This document shows, one piece after another, positions 1-32,300 of a stretch of DNA of 64,000 nt. Where the stretch lies: NCBI GenBank assembly GCA_020152595.1, contig JAIGNY010003061.1:328501-392500 (forward strand). The letters run 5' to 3'. The stretch is from Chiridota heheva (taxonomy: Eukaryota; Echinodermata; Holothuroidea; Apodida; Chiridotidae). The notes below the pieces were generated by a model. It had not been told where the DNA came from, made no database searches, and worked only from the letters and a program-made list of their open reading frames with translations. The first letter of the stretch is position 1; every line of letters begins with the position of its first letter. The position numbers and the translations under genes were made by a program.

Positions 1-149
1 CATCAACAACAACAACAATAATGATAATAATTATAATTTTTTTTTTTTATTTTTTTACTGCGTTTATTAACATAACGAATAATAACAAATGTTAGATGAT
101 TTTTAAGATAACTGAGAGCAGATGATGATATAATGTACAAAACAATCAA

Positions 150-1440
<1,291 letters not shown>

Positions 1441-1529
1441 ATGATGATGAACAACAATGACAATGATAATAATAATAATAATAATAATAATAATATAAAT
1501 ATATCAAAAAAATCTCGGTGACAACCACC

Positions 1530-1690
1530 CCCTTTAATTTTCTGAAAGTTTCCTTCAGCTTTGAAAAATTTCCTTCAATTTTGGAAATTTTTCTTTAATT
1601 TCTGGAAATTTTGATAAATATTCGGGAAAAAATGAGTTTTTCGGAAATTTGTGGCCAATTTTCAGGAATTTTACCAAAATATCTAATCAT
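1530..1690. repeat. Degenerate T-rich low-complexity repeat
   Basis: Loose repeats of the type TTTCCTTCAATTTTGGAAA. The same texture recurs at 2380-2640 (opposite strand), 14690-15070 and 50600-51000, suggesting a dispersed degenerate repeat family. No gene. Confidence 0.55.
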
Positions 1691-1716
1691 TTTACCACAT
1701 TTTTTAATTTTATTTT

Positions 1717-2297
1717 AAAGGATTAGTTCAGTGGTCAAGAAAGTCTATTTTATATGAAACAGGGCTTCAAAAGAAACAAAATAGTGAAGAAAGCTTTCCA
1801 AAATCTTATTCCATTACGGAGATATTTAAGTTTGAAGTTTGGCATCGTTTTGTGTAGAAACTACTGCAATCAGACCAGTTGATCTCATAGCCTCAGATTC
1901 CTCAAGTCTTTATGTATTTTATTATTATATTTTGTCCTGCGATTTTGCAGTCAGTTCCCAGCCTCGTGAATGTCAGGGAAGTAGTGAAACAGAATCTAGT
2001 GAAGGTAATTGTAATTTACCACTTGAAGAAAGTTTGAGGAAAAATAATTCAGATAGTAAAAAAGTTGAATACATTTTTTTCAAAATACATTACGTTAAGA
2101 ATGTGAGGATGAAGGCGCCAACCTTCTAGAAAGACAAGATATTACAGCAGTTATTTTTACACAGGTGAGACATAACTTTAAACTTGAATATCTTCTTAAC
2201 GGAATAAGATATTGAAGCAGTTACTTCACCATTTTGTTTCTTTTGAGTTTATCTTTTATATGAGATGAACTTGCTTGACCACTGAACAAAACCTTTA
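1717..2297. mobile_element. MITE-like element with terminal inverted repeats, copy 1
   Basis: The left end AAAGGATTAGTTCAGTGGTC is mirrored at the right end by GACCACTGAAC...CCTTT. Internal sequence matches copies at 43967-44517 and 49303-49873 and a partial copy at 60540-60732. No transposase and no convincing target duplication. Superfamily not assigned. Confidence 0.7.
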
Positions 2298-2379
2298 TTA
2301 ATTTCAAATTTCACCTACCAACCGGGAAAATACATGCAACAGGAAAGGTGAAATCCTTTTAGAGAAAGTTTTTTCCCCA

Positions 2380-3074
2380 AGTCTTTTGGAAATTTTGGTA
2401 AACTTATTGAAAATTTTGGTAAACTTATTGGAAATATTGGCAAACTTATTGGAAATTTTGGTAAAATCTGGCAACATTCCTTAAATTTGGGGAAGTAAAT
2501 TTCTCGAACATCGAAAAAATTGCTCAAAAATGAAGGGAATTGAAGAAAAGTTTTTCAAAATTGAGAAAATAGCCCGAAAAAGAAGGAAAGTGAAGAAAAG
2601 TTCCCGAAAAATAAAGAAATTTGGGCGGTATTTAACCATTTATATTATTTTTTTACAGTTAATTTTCCGTCAGAAGGAAAGTTCCCCTACCCACCTCTGA
2701 CCCCACACTGGATGCACTATTGATTCACCTTCATGTACAAGAAAAAAAATAACCCAGCATTAATAGGCTAGGCCCTATTGCGAGGGTGGCCCTCCCGGCT
2801 CAGGACCCTCCCAAATTTCCGGAAATATATTTTGTGATGCATTTTTTGTGTCTTATTAGGGATTTTGTGACTTTTCCCCGTGTTTGGTAGGCAAACTTGA
2901 TTGTGTGATTTCGTCCCTTTCGCTTTCGGACAAATCCCTTATCCCTCCCTTGTCACTGACACCTGGTTACGGCTTTTTGCCCGCCACTGCCCAGTATTCG
3001 AAAGCGGAAGCAGAAGAATTAACAATAAACGCCTGATACAGAAAGAATATGTGACTAATCTGACCCTAAAGCGA
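2380..3074. other. Region upstream of RPS27A
   Basis: It begins with 20- to 22-bp repeats of the GGAAATTTTGGTAAACTTATT type (2380-2470) and A-rich low complexity to 2640. The rest (2640-3074) is ordinary sequence that must hold the RPS27A promoter. No clear motif beyond the TOP tract was recognised. Confidence 0.5.
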
Positions 3075-3107
3075 CCCTTTCTTTTTCGCCGTCTTCGCAT
3101 GCGGATG
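3075..3107 (+). promoter_or_regulatory. RPS27A: RPS27A 5'TOP start region and untranslated exon 1
   Basis: A pyrimidine run, CCCTTTCTTTTTC (3075-3087), matches the 5' terminal oligopyrimidine tract with which ribosomal protein mRNAs begin. A donor GTACGT follows at 3108, and the acceptor AG at 3211-3212 restarts the transcript 18 nt before the ATG at 3231. TOP tracts confer mTOR/LARP1-controlled translation in animals. The exact cap site is inferred, not seen. No TATA box was recognised upstream. Confidence 0.7.
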
Positions 3108-3230
3108 GTACGTAAATAATTTTGCATTTAAACTAATTTATTTTTGCTTTTCAATTGAAATGTGACTTCCAAAATGGTCGCTAATGCTTTTAACGTGTTT
3201 TTCTTTGTTTAGGTGACCACCTAATCCAAA

Positions 3231-20866
<17,636 letters not shown>

Positions 20867-23800
20867 AATAAGAGTTCTTCGTTCATTGTGGTCTGTATAT
20901 TGCTAGGTATGGAAATATAGTAATTATGCACACCTTAATTTTATTGTTGTTGTCTTTTATTTAAGTTGTCATATTGTTACTGTTGTACCCCTGTATGTAA
21001 AGAATTAGTGTTTTGGCATTCTCAAGATAACTAGCAGCAATACAACTTTCTAGGTTAGTTTTCAGGTTGTTTTGGCAAGAATAATGGTAATCATTGTATT
21101 GACAATTAATCTGTCTGAGTTATCTATAGATGATTGACAGCTTTTTTAACCAATCACCACATTTATTTGCCTAGCAACAAAATCTGCGTAACTAAATGGG
21201 GCAAACATCATACGCAGTACTGGTACAGCTAGCTAGCGGCCCGTGCTCATGTAGTCAAACAAATTTTTGCACACACAAACTGAGTGACGGAAGAATGGCA
21301 AACAAAAATTGCGCTTACGGTCCGCTGCGGGCTTTGGAACTAACAAACTGAATTTTGTTTATCCTTTTTGCTAAAAACTCTAAAGATCCGGAGAAGTTAC
21401 ATAAAATGGACCAAAGTTTACGGCAGGCCTCGCGAACATCTAAATGTCAATGCATTGGACGTACACGATTGTGGATTTGAGGTTTGTTTGCCCCCACTTA
21501 GTTACCACGTTGCTATGGTGGGTGTGGCTTATTTTGTAACTCGGAGTCATTAATTGTGTCTCATCATTGATAATTTTATGGTGGTAAATCGGATCCTTGT
21601 ATATGAAAGTACTCTGAAATAATTTGGCATTATTCCTGAGAAATGTTCTTAAGCTTTCCTTCGTAGCAGGTTACGCATCTTTTAAAACATCTATGAAATA
21701 TTATTCATTAACATCTGTAGAGCTTAAAATGCCTAGGAGTTATTTGCTTAAAGCAATGAACTACAATGTAAGTAAATTTACAGGTCAAAATGGATGAAGT
21801 TGAGTCTGGACTGATTTATTTTTGGTGGAGCTTTACATTGGATGCCATAAATCAGTTGCTTCAATTTCGTTGCCGAGAGGCACTAAGTGTTTAAGGTCTA
21901 TAAGCACGTAGCAATTTCTGTATTGACAAGGTTTTGAAGAAAAAATCTTTGTTCTTTAGTTCTGGCTGATCAGAAATTTGATCATGTAAACTTTGTGATA
22001 TATGATTGGGTGGGCATTTCCAAAAAATGATGAGAAAGTTTATTCCTAATAGAATTATTTTGCAGACATGGCAAAGACTAAAAAACCTTTAGTCAGAATT
22101 TGCTTCACAACTTGTACAGGAATTGTGATAGACATTTAACAAACAGATGTTTTACAAAAGAAAATAACCCAAGTTTGCTCTGTTACACATCACAAAATCA
22201 AACCAGTATATAAATTGCTCCACGTCCGTATTCCTTCCACTGTAGTATGTAATATGTTTATACTTGCCCCACCTACAGATAATTATCCCAAACTGCAATC
22301 CACCAAACATTTAATCCCGTCAGTCGTAGCTTTTGATATTTTGAAATTCCTCTTGACATATCCTGCTTCCTGATTTATATTACTTTCACCAACTCACTAG
22401 GGGCTTAGTGTCAAGAATCAGTTTAAAGTGTTAAGAATCCAGACAGTGCACAAGATTTGGGTCAAAGGGCATAGGTGAAATGTGAGTTTTTCACCATGGA
22501 GACCAATATTGTTTGAAATGCCAATGAATGACATTAATGATATTGACAATAATTTCACAATGTCCTCAAAAGGTGCTGCAGATTTGTTATCTGTGTGAAT
22601 CACTAATAATAAAGGTTTTGCCCCTGGTAGCTTCCCAGTGCAACTCGCCCAAGTACTGACGAATCTTATAGATTCATTCTTGCCCACTTATAAACTTCCT
22701 GCCTGTACTACTCGTCCTTTTAATAATCCAACATATGGAGACGACAAAAATAACATTAAACTCGCAGTGACAAAGATAACCAATATATTTCTTTAAAATG
22801 AATCATTTTGAATATTCAGTTTAGTGAAATAGTTTGTACTCGACCCTTCTTACAGTATCTTCAGAAGATATTTTTCTTAATAACCTGAAGTAAATATCAT
22901 TACAGTATCATAGTGATGCTGTATTCGATCACCAGTGTCCAGACATCCCTGCACTGATGAACAAGTGGTAAATATTATTCACAATTCATATAGTTGCAGG
23001 CAGTGACATAATTCATGGGAGGAATGGAGAACTTGCCGCCCATTTTCCGGCATAATATCAAAATATACATTGTAGAGGAAAATATGTCACCCTTTTCTCC
23101 CCCCTCTACCCCTTCCTTGTGAAAGAGCTTACCACCCTTTCTGTGAAAGAGCTTACTACCCTTTCTAGTCATACAAAATGTTTTAACTTAATGTGAATTT
23201 TTTTTTTTTACCAACTCAAAGATGTAGTCGGGTACAGCAAACATGTTGCATACCGTGTTAACTTTATATGGGAAATTAATAACAGTGGCGAACCATTTAT
23301 GGACCATCATAATAGTAGGCAATGTGATATTATTTTCCATTAAACAGTGCAAAAAAACCACAAAACAGGTGTGGAAGTAAGAATCATGGCTCATCAACAA
23401 TGATGTGCAATGATACTTGCATGGCCTTTACAAAAAAAACATGGCTCATCAACAATGATTGATGTGCAATGATATTTGCATGGCCTTTAAAAAAATTATC
23501 TTTTGGAAAAAATTTTAAACATAAATTTTCTTGTACCTTATCATCCAGTGGGACAACTTGGAGCTTCCAAAAAAAACAATATGTATATTCAGAGGTTTGG
23601 GGGAACAAGCTTTTGGTTGTGCAATTGTTCAATTGTGGAATCTATTGCCAGGTTATGTATGCTTGAGTAACTTCAAAAGAAAAGAACCTATTTCAAAATG
23701 TCTTAGAATACGCAAGTCTTTTTTTTGCACCTTGAGCTGTTTGTTACTTTGTGATATGCAACATGTGGCGTTATATTTGACTATTTTTTTAATTAAAAAA

Positions 23801-24958
23801 ATAATAATTTATTATTAAAATAATCAGTTTTTCACACACATTTGGACAATTGCTTTTTAATTCTCTGTTGAAATAAGGAGAGCTAAAAATTATAACAATG
23901 TTTTTGAAACTTACCATGCCCTGAATCCAAATGCAGCTATAAAAGCAAAAATCGCTTATTTTCGTACTGCAGGTACCAAAAATCACCTACTTTCATACTC
24001 TAGGTATTAAAATCATAAGCTGTCTTACTGCAGTTACCAAAAATACCTCTCGTACTGCAGTCCAATTTTTAAATTCTGGGCAGCACATACCTACCACCTA
24101 AGTATGAAAGTGCCCTCCCCTTCCCCCTTCCCTCTGGGTCGGGAAGCAACTGCTGCGAGCAAATTGTTAACAAAATTGAATAAAACCAAGGGAAAGAAAA
24201 AATTTCTGTAGATGAGGTGTCATTGTATAGCCCTTTCAAGTAATAACTGAAAAATAATGCAATAGTCATTTCTACTAAATTGTGCCACAACACAAAATTG
24301 TATTCCATTAAAGAACTTTCTAATATTTGTTTTCAGTCTGATTTTCTAATATTTGTTTGCGGTCTGATTTTTTAAGAAATCAATGGCTGCTCTGTGTTCG
24401 TTGTGCAACAGCCTTAAGCATGAATCATTTTACAACTTTTTCAATCTGAATCATTCAAGAAAATGGTATAATATAATCAGTTGAAAAGCCCTCAATTTTG
24501 CTTAAAGGAAACAGTGATGGCTCTAGAATATTTCCCACAGGCGGTCCCCCCACCCCATAGGTGGTCCAGCTATTTCATTGGTGGGCTGAGGTGGGTGTGG
24601 CGAAGCTTGGCTGTGCCTATGATACTTTTTATTAAATTTTCAGAGAGGGAGCGTGGTTGTGCAGTACCATGTGCATTTAATGGTATCGCTACAGCAGAAG
24701 CTGTGACATAGCAACCTAGAGATAAGATTTTATGTCAAGGCAATGAACTATTTAAAGATCGAGCTACTGTGATTGCTATTTCCGAATTGTTGCATCAGGA
24801 AATTCTTGTCTGGGAATAAAATACTTCTCAGGACTTTACTGATGAATTTTAATACAATGGCCAGATGGGTGGGCAATGGACCCCTTGTACCTCTCTTTGG
24901 AGACACTGCTGAGCTAATGTTGACAATAAGTATTCTAAAATCTTTCTATGCTTGCAAA
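20867..24958. other. Intergenic region between the 3' ends of RPS27A and MTIF2, first half
   Basis: No gene recognised. Short direct duplications occur at 23385-23489 (about 55 bp, CATGGCTCATCAACAATG), 23120-23165 and 24320-24375, and a degenerate 35-bp repeat ending in ACTGCAG at 23940-24060. Confidence 0.5.
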
Positions 24959-27900
24959 TCATGGAATTTAAATCTGTCATAACTGCGATATCAAATTAGT
25001 TCTTTGCAGCATTTGAAGAATGTTCTACCCAGCACTTTCCTAAAATGCAATCAAGAGACATTTTGAAACATCACTGGTCCTTTAAATAAATATTTCTCTG
25101 GTCAAACATTCCGCATGATCCGCATGTTTTTACCCTGCCCTTCCCTCCCCCCCCCTCCCCACCCCTTCCCGCTCCCTCCCGTTACCTCCAAATTGCCTCT
25201 TTTTACTAAGCACTACATTTTGTTCACAAATTCATACTTTTGATAACTATTTTGCTTTTGTTTCATGCTGATTACAGTTCTTCAATAAAAAAAGATGCAG
25301 GAAAACTACTTGTTGCATTGATTACTCCCTTGTTTACATTTCAAGTGCCCTCAAAGTGCCTTGATGTCTCTACGTGCCCTTGATGTCTCTACGTGCCCTC
25401 GATGTCCTTAAAAGTGCTGTTGATGTCCTCAAAGTGCCCTTGATTCCTGATAAATGTCCCCTTTGGTCAGTGACACCTTAATCCTTTCTGGATCAAGCTA
25501 GTGGTTTGGCATATGCTATGCCCAACAGCAGCGATGCCCAACAGCAGCGATGCCCAACAGCAGCGATGCCCAACAGCAGCGATGCCCAACAGCAGCGATG
25601 CCCAACAGCAGCGATGCCCAACAGCAGCGATGCCCAACAGCAGCGATGCCCAACAGCAGCGATGCCCAACAGCAGCGATGCCCAACAGCAGCGATGCCCA
25701 ACAGCAGCGATGCCCAACAGCAGCGATGCCCAACAGCAGCGATGCCCAACAGCAGCGATGCCCAACAGCAGCGATGCCCAACAGCAGCGATGCCCAACAG
25801 CAGCGATGCCCAACAGCAGCGATGCGATTCATGGAATTTAAATCTGTCATAACTGCGATATCAAATTAGTTCTTTGCAGCATTTGAAGAATGTTCTACCC
25901 AGCACTTTCCTAAAATGCAATCAAGAGACATTTTGAAACATCACTGGTCCTTTAAATAAATATTTCTCTGGTCAAACATTCCGCATGATCCGCATGTTTT
26001 TACCCTGCCCTTCCCTCCCCCTCCCCACCCCTTCCCGCTCCCTCCGTTACCTCCAAATTGCCTCTTTTTACTAAGCACTACATTTTGTTCACAAATTCAT
26101 ACTTTTGATAACTATTTTGCTTTTGTTTCATGCTGATTACAGTTCTTCAATAAAAAAGATGCAGGAAAACTACTTGTTGCATTGATTACTCCCTTGTTTA
26201 CATTTCAAGTGCCCTCAAAGTGCCTTGATGTCTCACGTGCCCTTGATGTCTCTCGTGCCCTCGATGTCCTTAAAAGTGCTGTTGATGTCCTCAAAGTGCC
26301 CTTGATTCCTGATAAATGTCCCTTTGGTCAGTGACACCTTAATCCTTTCTGGATCAAGCTAGTGGTTTGGCATATGCTATGCCCAACAGCAGCGATGCCC
26401 AACAGCAGCGATGCCCAACAGCAGCGATGCCCAACAGCAGCGATGCCCAACAGCAGCGATGCCCAACAGCAGCGATGCCCAACAGCAGCGATGCCCAACA
26501 GCAGCGATGCCCAACAGCAGCGATGCCCAACAGCAGCGATGCCCAACAGCAGCGATGCCCAACAGCAGCGATGCCCAACAGCAGCGATGCCCAACAGCAG
26601 CGATGCCCAACAGCAGCGATGCCCAACAGCAGCGATGCGATTCATGGAATTTAAATCTGTCATAACTGCGATATCAAATTAGTTCTTTGCAGCATTTGAA
26701 GAATGTTCTACCCAGCACTTTCCTAAAATGCAATCAAGAGACATTTTGAAACATCACTGGTCCTTTAAATAAATATTTCTCTGGTCAAACATTCCGCATG
26801 ATCCGCATGTTTTTACCTGCCCTTCCCTCCCCCTCCCCACCCCTTCCCGTTACCTCCAAATTGCCTCTTTTTACTAAGCACTACATTTTGTTCACAAATT
26901 CATACTTTTGATAACTATTTTGCTTTTGTTTCATGCTGATTACAGTTCTTCAATAAAAAAAGATGCAGGAAAACTACTTGTTGCATTGATTACTCCCTTG
27001 TTTACATTTCAAGTGCCCTCAAAGTGCCTTGATGTCTCGTGCCCTTGATGTCTCTACGTGCCCTCGATGTCCTTAAAAGTGCTGTTGATGTCCTCAAAGT
27101 GCCCTTGATTCCTGATAAATGTCCCCTTTGGTCAGTGACACCTTAATCCTTTCTGGATCAAGCTAGTGGTTTGGCATATGCTATGCCCAACAGCAGCGAT
27201 GCCCAACAGCAGCGATGCCCAACAGCAGCGATGCCCAACAGCAGCGATGCCCAACAGCAGCGATGCCCAACAGCAGCGATGCCCAACAGCAGCGATGCCC
27301 AACAGCAGCGATGCCCAACAGCAGCGATGCCCAACAGCAGCGATGCCCAACAGCAGCGATGCCCAACAGCAGCGATGCCCAACAGCAGCGATGCCCAACA
27401 GCAGCGATGCCCAACAGCAGCGATGCCCAACAGCAGCGATGCCCAACAGCAGCGATGCGATTCATGGAATTTAAATCTGTCATAACTGCGATATCAAATT
27501 AGTTCTTTGCAGCATTTGAAGAATGTTCTACCCAGCACTTTCCTAAAATGCAATCAAGAGACATTTTGAAACATCACTGGTCCTTTAAATAAATATTTCT
27601 CTGGTCAAACATTCCGCATGATCCGCATGTTTTTACCCTGCCCTTCCCTCCCCCCCCCTCCCCACCCCTTCCCGCTCCCTCCCGTTACCTCCAAATTGCC
27701 TCTTTTTACTAAGCACTACATTTTGTTCACAAATTCATACTTTTGATAACTATTTTGCTTTTGTTTCATGCTGATTACAGTTCTTCAATAAAAAAAGATG
27801 CAGGAAAACTACTTGTTGCATTGATTACTCCCTTGTTTACATTTCAAGTGCCCTCAAAGTGCCTTGATGTCTCAACGTGCCTTGATGTCTCTACGTGCCC

Positions 27901-28400
27901 TCGATGTCCTTAAAAGTGCTGTTGATGTCCTCAAAGTGCCCTTGATTCCTGATAAATGTCCCCTTTGGTCAGTGACACCTTAATCCTTTCTGGATCAAGC
28001 TAGTGGTTTGGCATATGCTATGCCCAACAGCAGCGATGCCCAACAGCAGCGATGCCCAACAGCAGCGATGCCCAACAGCAGCGATGCCCAACAGCAGCGA
28101 TGCCCAACAGCAGCGATGCCCAACAGCAGCAGCAGATGCCCAACAGCAGCGATGCCCAACAGCAGCGATGCCCAACAGCAGCGATGCCCAACAGCAGCAG
28201 CGATGCCCAACAGCAGCGATGCCCAACAGCAGCCCAACAGCAGCGATGCCCAACAGCAGCGATGCCCAACAGCAGCGATGCCCAACAGCAGCGATGCCCA
28301 ACAGCAGCGATGCCCAACAGCAGCGATGCCCAACAGCAGCGATGCCCAACAGCAGCGATGCCCAACAGCAGCGATGCCCAACAGCAGCGATGCCCAACAG
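24959..28400. repeat. Nested tandem array: about 550-bp spacer plus 16-bp minisatellite, four modules
   Basis: Each module has a 540-560-bp spacer (starting CATGGAATTTAAATCTGTC) and a block of CCCAACAGCAGCGATG units. The blocks are 25521-25824 (19 units), 26382-26637 (16), 27186-27457 (17) and 28023-28392 (about 23, irregular). The spacers are nearly identical, differing mainly in C- and A-run lengths. The 16-bp unit has no stop in any of six frames, so long open frames on both strands are artefacts. Confidence 0.95.
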
Positions 28401-29142
28401 TAGTTATTAAAGACAATTGATAATATGTTTTAATGAAATCTAAAAGACACGAGTAGATTGTAGTCTCTCGGAGCTCGAATAGCTGCCAATAGGAACAACA
28501 TTTCAACAGTTTTTACATTATTGCAGCATATAGCATATATGGCGATAAGGTATCGTACTCACTTTTGTGTGTGGGTGGGTATACAGAATTTTGTGTCAAG
28601 TTTCCTAGGAAAACTGTCAAAGCTATCACGTTGAATGTGGGGTAATGCAAATTTATGTTCCGCACAAGGTAGGCCATGTACTTCAGAGGTCAAATGATCA
28701 ATATTAGCCATTTTTGTGACACGTTTCCTAGGAAAACCATTAATGATATTGGGCTGTTACTTGGTAGGAGGTGATGTAGGGTTGTGCCTCCTACGGATTG
28801 GGTCCTGTCACCTAAATGTGAGAGGTCAAATAATTGATTTAAAATGATAAATTTTAGTCAGTTGCATGCCATGGAAAACCATAAGGCTGGTGGAGGTTTC
28901 TTGTTTTCATTTATTTCCTTATCCTCTTTCCATGTCCTCTATCTTAATAATCATGTGAAATGGACATGTTTGACCATAAAAAATAAATCCATATTGACCA
29001 CAGACTGGTATCTCCATCGACTGTTATGCCCGAACAGGCCGACATCTGGAGGACGAATACCTCCTTTTCACAATCTAATAGCATCAACTGCCTTTGATTG
29101 TAACCTCATCTCTGAGGAGTAAATATTACTTTTGTCAAAATT
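28401..29142. other. Region between the nested array and MTIF2 stop; likely MTIF2 3'UTR
   Basis: A degenerate duplication of about 125 bp sits at 28590-28840 (GTTTCCTAGGAAAAC in both halves). The part above about 28890 is probably MTIF2 3'UTR given the AATAAA at 28915-28910. Confidence 0.45.
28910..28915 (-). terminator. MTIF2: Candidate MTIF2 polyadenylation signal AATAAA
   Basis: TTTATT on the plus strand reads AATAAA on the minus strand, 228 bases past the MTIF2 stop. Position and sequence fit a polyadenylation signal, but no transcript supports it. Confidence 0.45.
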
Positions 29143-29312
29143 TCAAAAATCTAATTCCCAGTCTAAAATTGGACGGACTAATTTCTTCTCGTAACAAATG
29201 ATTGAATCCCCTGCTTGGATATTCACTGGTTGTTTGAATCTCAGACCACAGTTCATGTCTTTCTTTACAACTGGCACACTCTCCTGAAAGTGTTTCATAG
29301 AGTAAAGGGTTC
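29143..29312 (-). CDS. MTIF2: MTIF2 last coding exon 14: end of C2 and stop
   Basis: It encodes [26 protein letters not shown] and [20 protein letters not shown], ending LDF and TGA (29145-29143). It matches the human C-terminus (DCGLSL, GDRIVCYE). No long frame marks it; it was found by expected phase and homology. Confidence 0.92.
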
Positions 29313-32300
29313 CTACATGAGAAAAAGAGATAAATCAGGAAATTACCGACTAGGATAGAAATACGCTTCTATGACAAACAAGTTCCGACCAGACACAATA
29401 ATTGGTGTTACCTTCTTAAAATGTATATTATATTAGCCACTTGTTGGGTATAAACTTACTAAAAAGTACAGGTTTTTTCTGTTGTAGAAAAGCACTTATA
29501 GACCACATCCACAAAAGAAGGATTTCGTACATGTAATTTTTGTTGAATATAGTCCCACTGCATTTGAACAAATGTATGATTTAAAAGTAGCTTCCTTCGT
29601 GAAATACTTAAAATGATTATTATTTAATTTGTGGACATAGTATAAATCATTTTATCATATTTTAAGCCATTCTGACTGATTATAACTTGCCACTTAAATA
29701 CATGGCAAAAAATATTCAAGTCGTGCTAAAACATCTAGACATCACATTTTCTCATTTTGGACTGAAATTTGGTAATGTGGAATTCTTAACAAGAATTATA
29801 AAAAAAAGTGGAAAACAATCCAGAAAAGAAATGGAATATTTGAAAAAGCTGTGATATGTCTTTCTGCTTTTTCTTTCTAATAAATCAAACTGAAATGCAA
29901 CTAGAACGGTAAATACCATCATGGTTCGCATGCCCATGCAAATTGACACCCATATCATATGACCCGGCCAATTATAAAAATGGCATCCTTCCCTATGTCC
30001 CGCATCAGTGGCTTCCCACCTGATGTCACACATGGCATCCCACCATATGTTCCACATGGTATCCCTCCCAATGTCCCACATGGCATCACATCTCGTGTTC
30101 CCATGGCCTCCTACCTTATGTCCCACATAGCCTCCTACCCTGTCACACATGGAATCCTACCTTATGTCACACATGGCATCCTACCTTATGTCACACATGG
30201 CATCCTACCTTATGTCACACATGACATCCCGACCTATGTCATTTTGTGTTACTCGTGGCATCCCACCATGTCCAACATGGCATTCTACCCTGTTCCACAT
30301 GGCATCCCACCCCATGTCCCACATGGCATCCCACCCCATGTCCCACATGGCATTCCACCCCATGTCCCACATGGCATCCCACCCCATGTCCCACATGGCA
30401 TCCCACCCCATGTCCCACATGGCATCCCACCCCATGTCCCACATGGCATTCCACCCCATGTCCCACATGGCATCCCACCCCATGTCCCACATGGCATCCC
30501 ACCCCATGTCCCACATGGCATCCCACCCCATGTTCCACATGGCATCCCACTCCATGTCCCACATGGCATCCCACCCCATGTCCCACATGGCATCCTACCC
30601 CATGTCCCACATGGCATCCCACCCCATGTCCCACATGGCATCCCACCCCATGTCCCACATGGCATCCCACCCCATGTCCCACATGGCATCCCACCCCATG
30701 TCCCACATGGCATCCCACCCCATGTCCCACATGGCATCCCACCATGTCCCACATGGCATCCCACCCCATGTCCCACATGGCATCCCACCCCATGTCCCAC
30801 ATGGCATCCCACCCCATGTCCCACATGGCATCCCACCCCATGTCCCACATGGCATCCCACCCCATGTCCCACATGGCATCCCACCCCATGTCCCACATGG
30901 CATCCCACCCCATGTCCCACATGGCATCCCACCCCATGTCCCACATGGCACCCCATGTCCCACATGGCATCCCATGTCCCACATGGCATCCCACCCCATG
31001 TCCCACATGGCATCCCACCCCATGTCCCACATGGTATCCCACCCCATGTCCCACATGGCATCGCACCATGTCCCACATGGCATCGCACCCATGTCCCACA
31101 TGGCATCGCCATGTCCCACATGGCATCGCGTGCCATGTCCCACATGGCATCGCACTTCATGTCCCACATGGCATCGTACCCCATGTCCCACATGGCATCG
31201 TACCCCATGTCCCACATGGCATCGTACCCCATGTCCCACATGGCATCGTACCCCATGTCCCACATGGCATCGCCCTATGTCCCACATGGCATCGCACCTA
31301 TGTCCCACATGGCATCGCACCCTATGTCCCACATGGCATCGTACCCTATGTCCCACATGGCATCGTACCCTATGTCCCACATGGCATCGTACCCTATGTC
31401 CCACATGGCATCGTACCCTATGTCCCACATGGCATCGTACCCTATGTCCCACATGGCATCGTACCCTATGTCCCATCTCATGTCCCACATGACATCCCAC
31501 CTCATGTCCCACATGACATCCCACCTCATGTCCCACATGACATCCCACCTCATGTCCCACATGGCATCCCATAGGCTCCATAAGAAGTCTCATCCTAGCT
31601 ATCACAGTCCCTGAGTGAGCATACTATGTATGAAAGTGTAAGTTCATATAAAAACTTATATGACTTGTTGAAATGGAGTAGTACGCCATGTCCCACATGA
31701 CATCCCATGTCCCACATGGCATCCCATGTCCCACATGGCATCCCATGTCCCACATGGCATCCCATGTCCCACATGACATCCCATGTCCCACATGGCATTC
31801 CACCCTGATGACATGGCATTCCACCCTGATGACATGGCATTCCACTCTGATGACATGGCATTCCACCCTGATGACATGGCATTCCACCCTGATGACATGG
31901 CATTTCACCCTGATGACATGGCATTCCACCCTGATGACATGGCATTCCACCCTGATGACATGGCATTCCACCCTGATGACATGGCTTTCCACCCTGATGA
32001 CATGGCATTCCACCCTGATGACATGGCATTCCACCTTGACATGGCATCCCACCCTGACATGGCATCCCACCCTGACATGGCATTCCACCCTGACATGGCA
32101 TCCCACCCTGACATGGCATCCGACCCTGACATGGCACTCCACCCTGACATGGCATTCCACCCTGACATGGCATTCCACCCTGACATGGCATCCCACCCTG
32201 ACATAACATTCCACCCTCACATGGCATCCCACCCTGACATAACATTCCACCCTCACATGGCATCCCACCCTCACATGGCATCCCACCCTCACATGGCATC

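Noticed and set aside
1717..2297. TA or TTAA target duplication for the first MITE family
   Set aside because: Flanks of the three full copies do not agree, so no duplication is claimed.
25521..28392. CRISPR-like regular arrays
   Set aside because: Units are directly adjacent with no unique spacers, and the context is an animal genome.
25467..28506. Many 80-160-codon frames rich in Ala/Gln/Cys on both strands
   Set aside because: All derive from the 16-bp unit, which lacks stops in six frames.
29959..31614. A 551-codon plus-strand frame of HGIPPHVP repeats
   Set aside because: It is a stop-free 24-bp minisatellite in an MTIF2 intron, equally open in other frames and on the minus strand.
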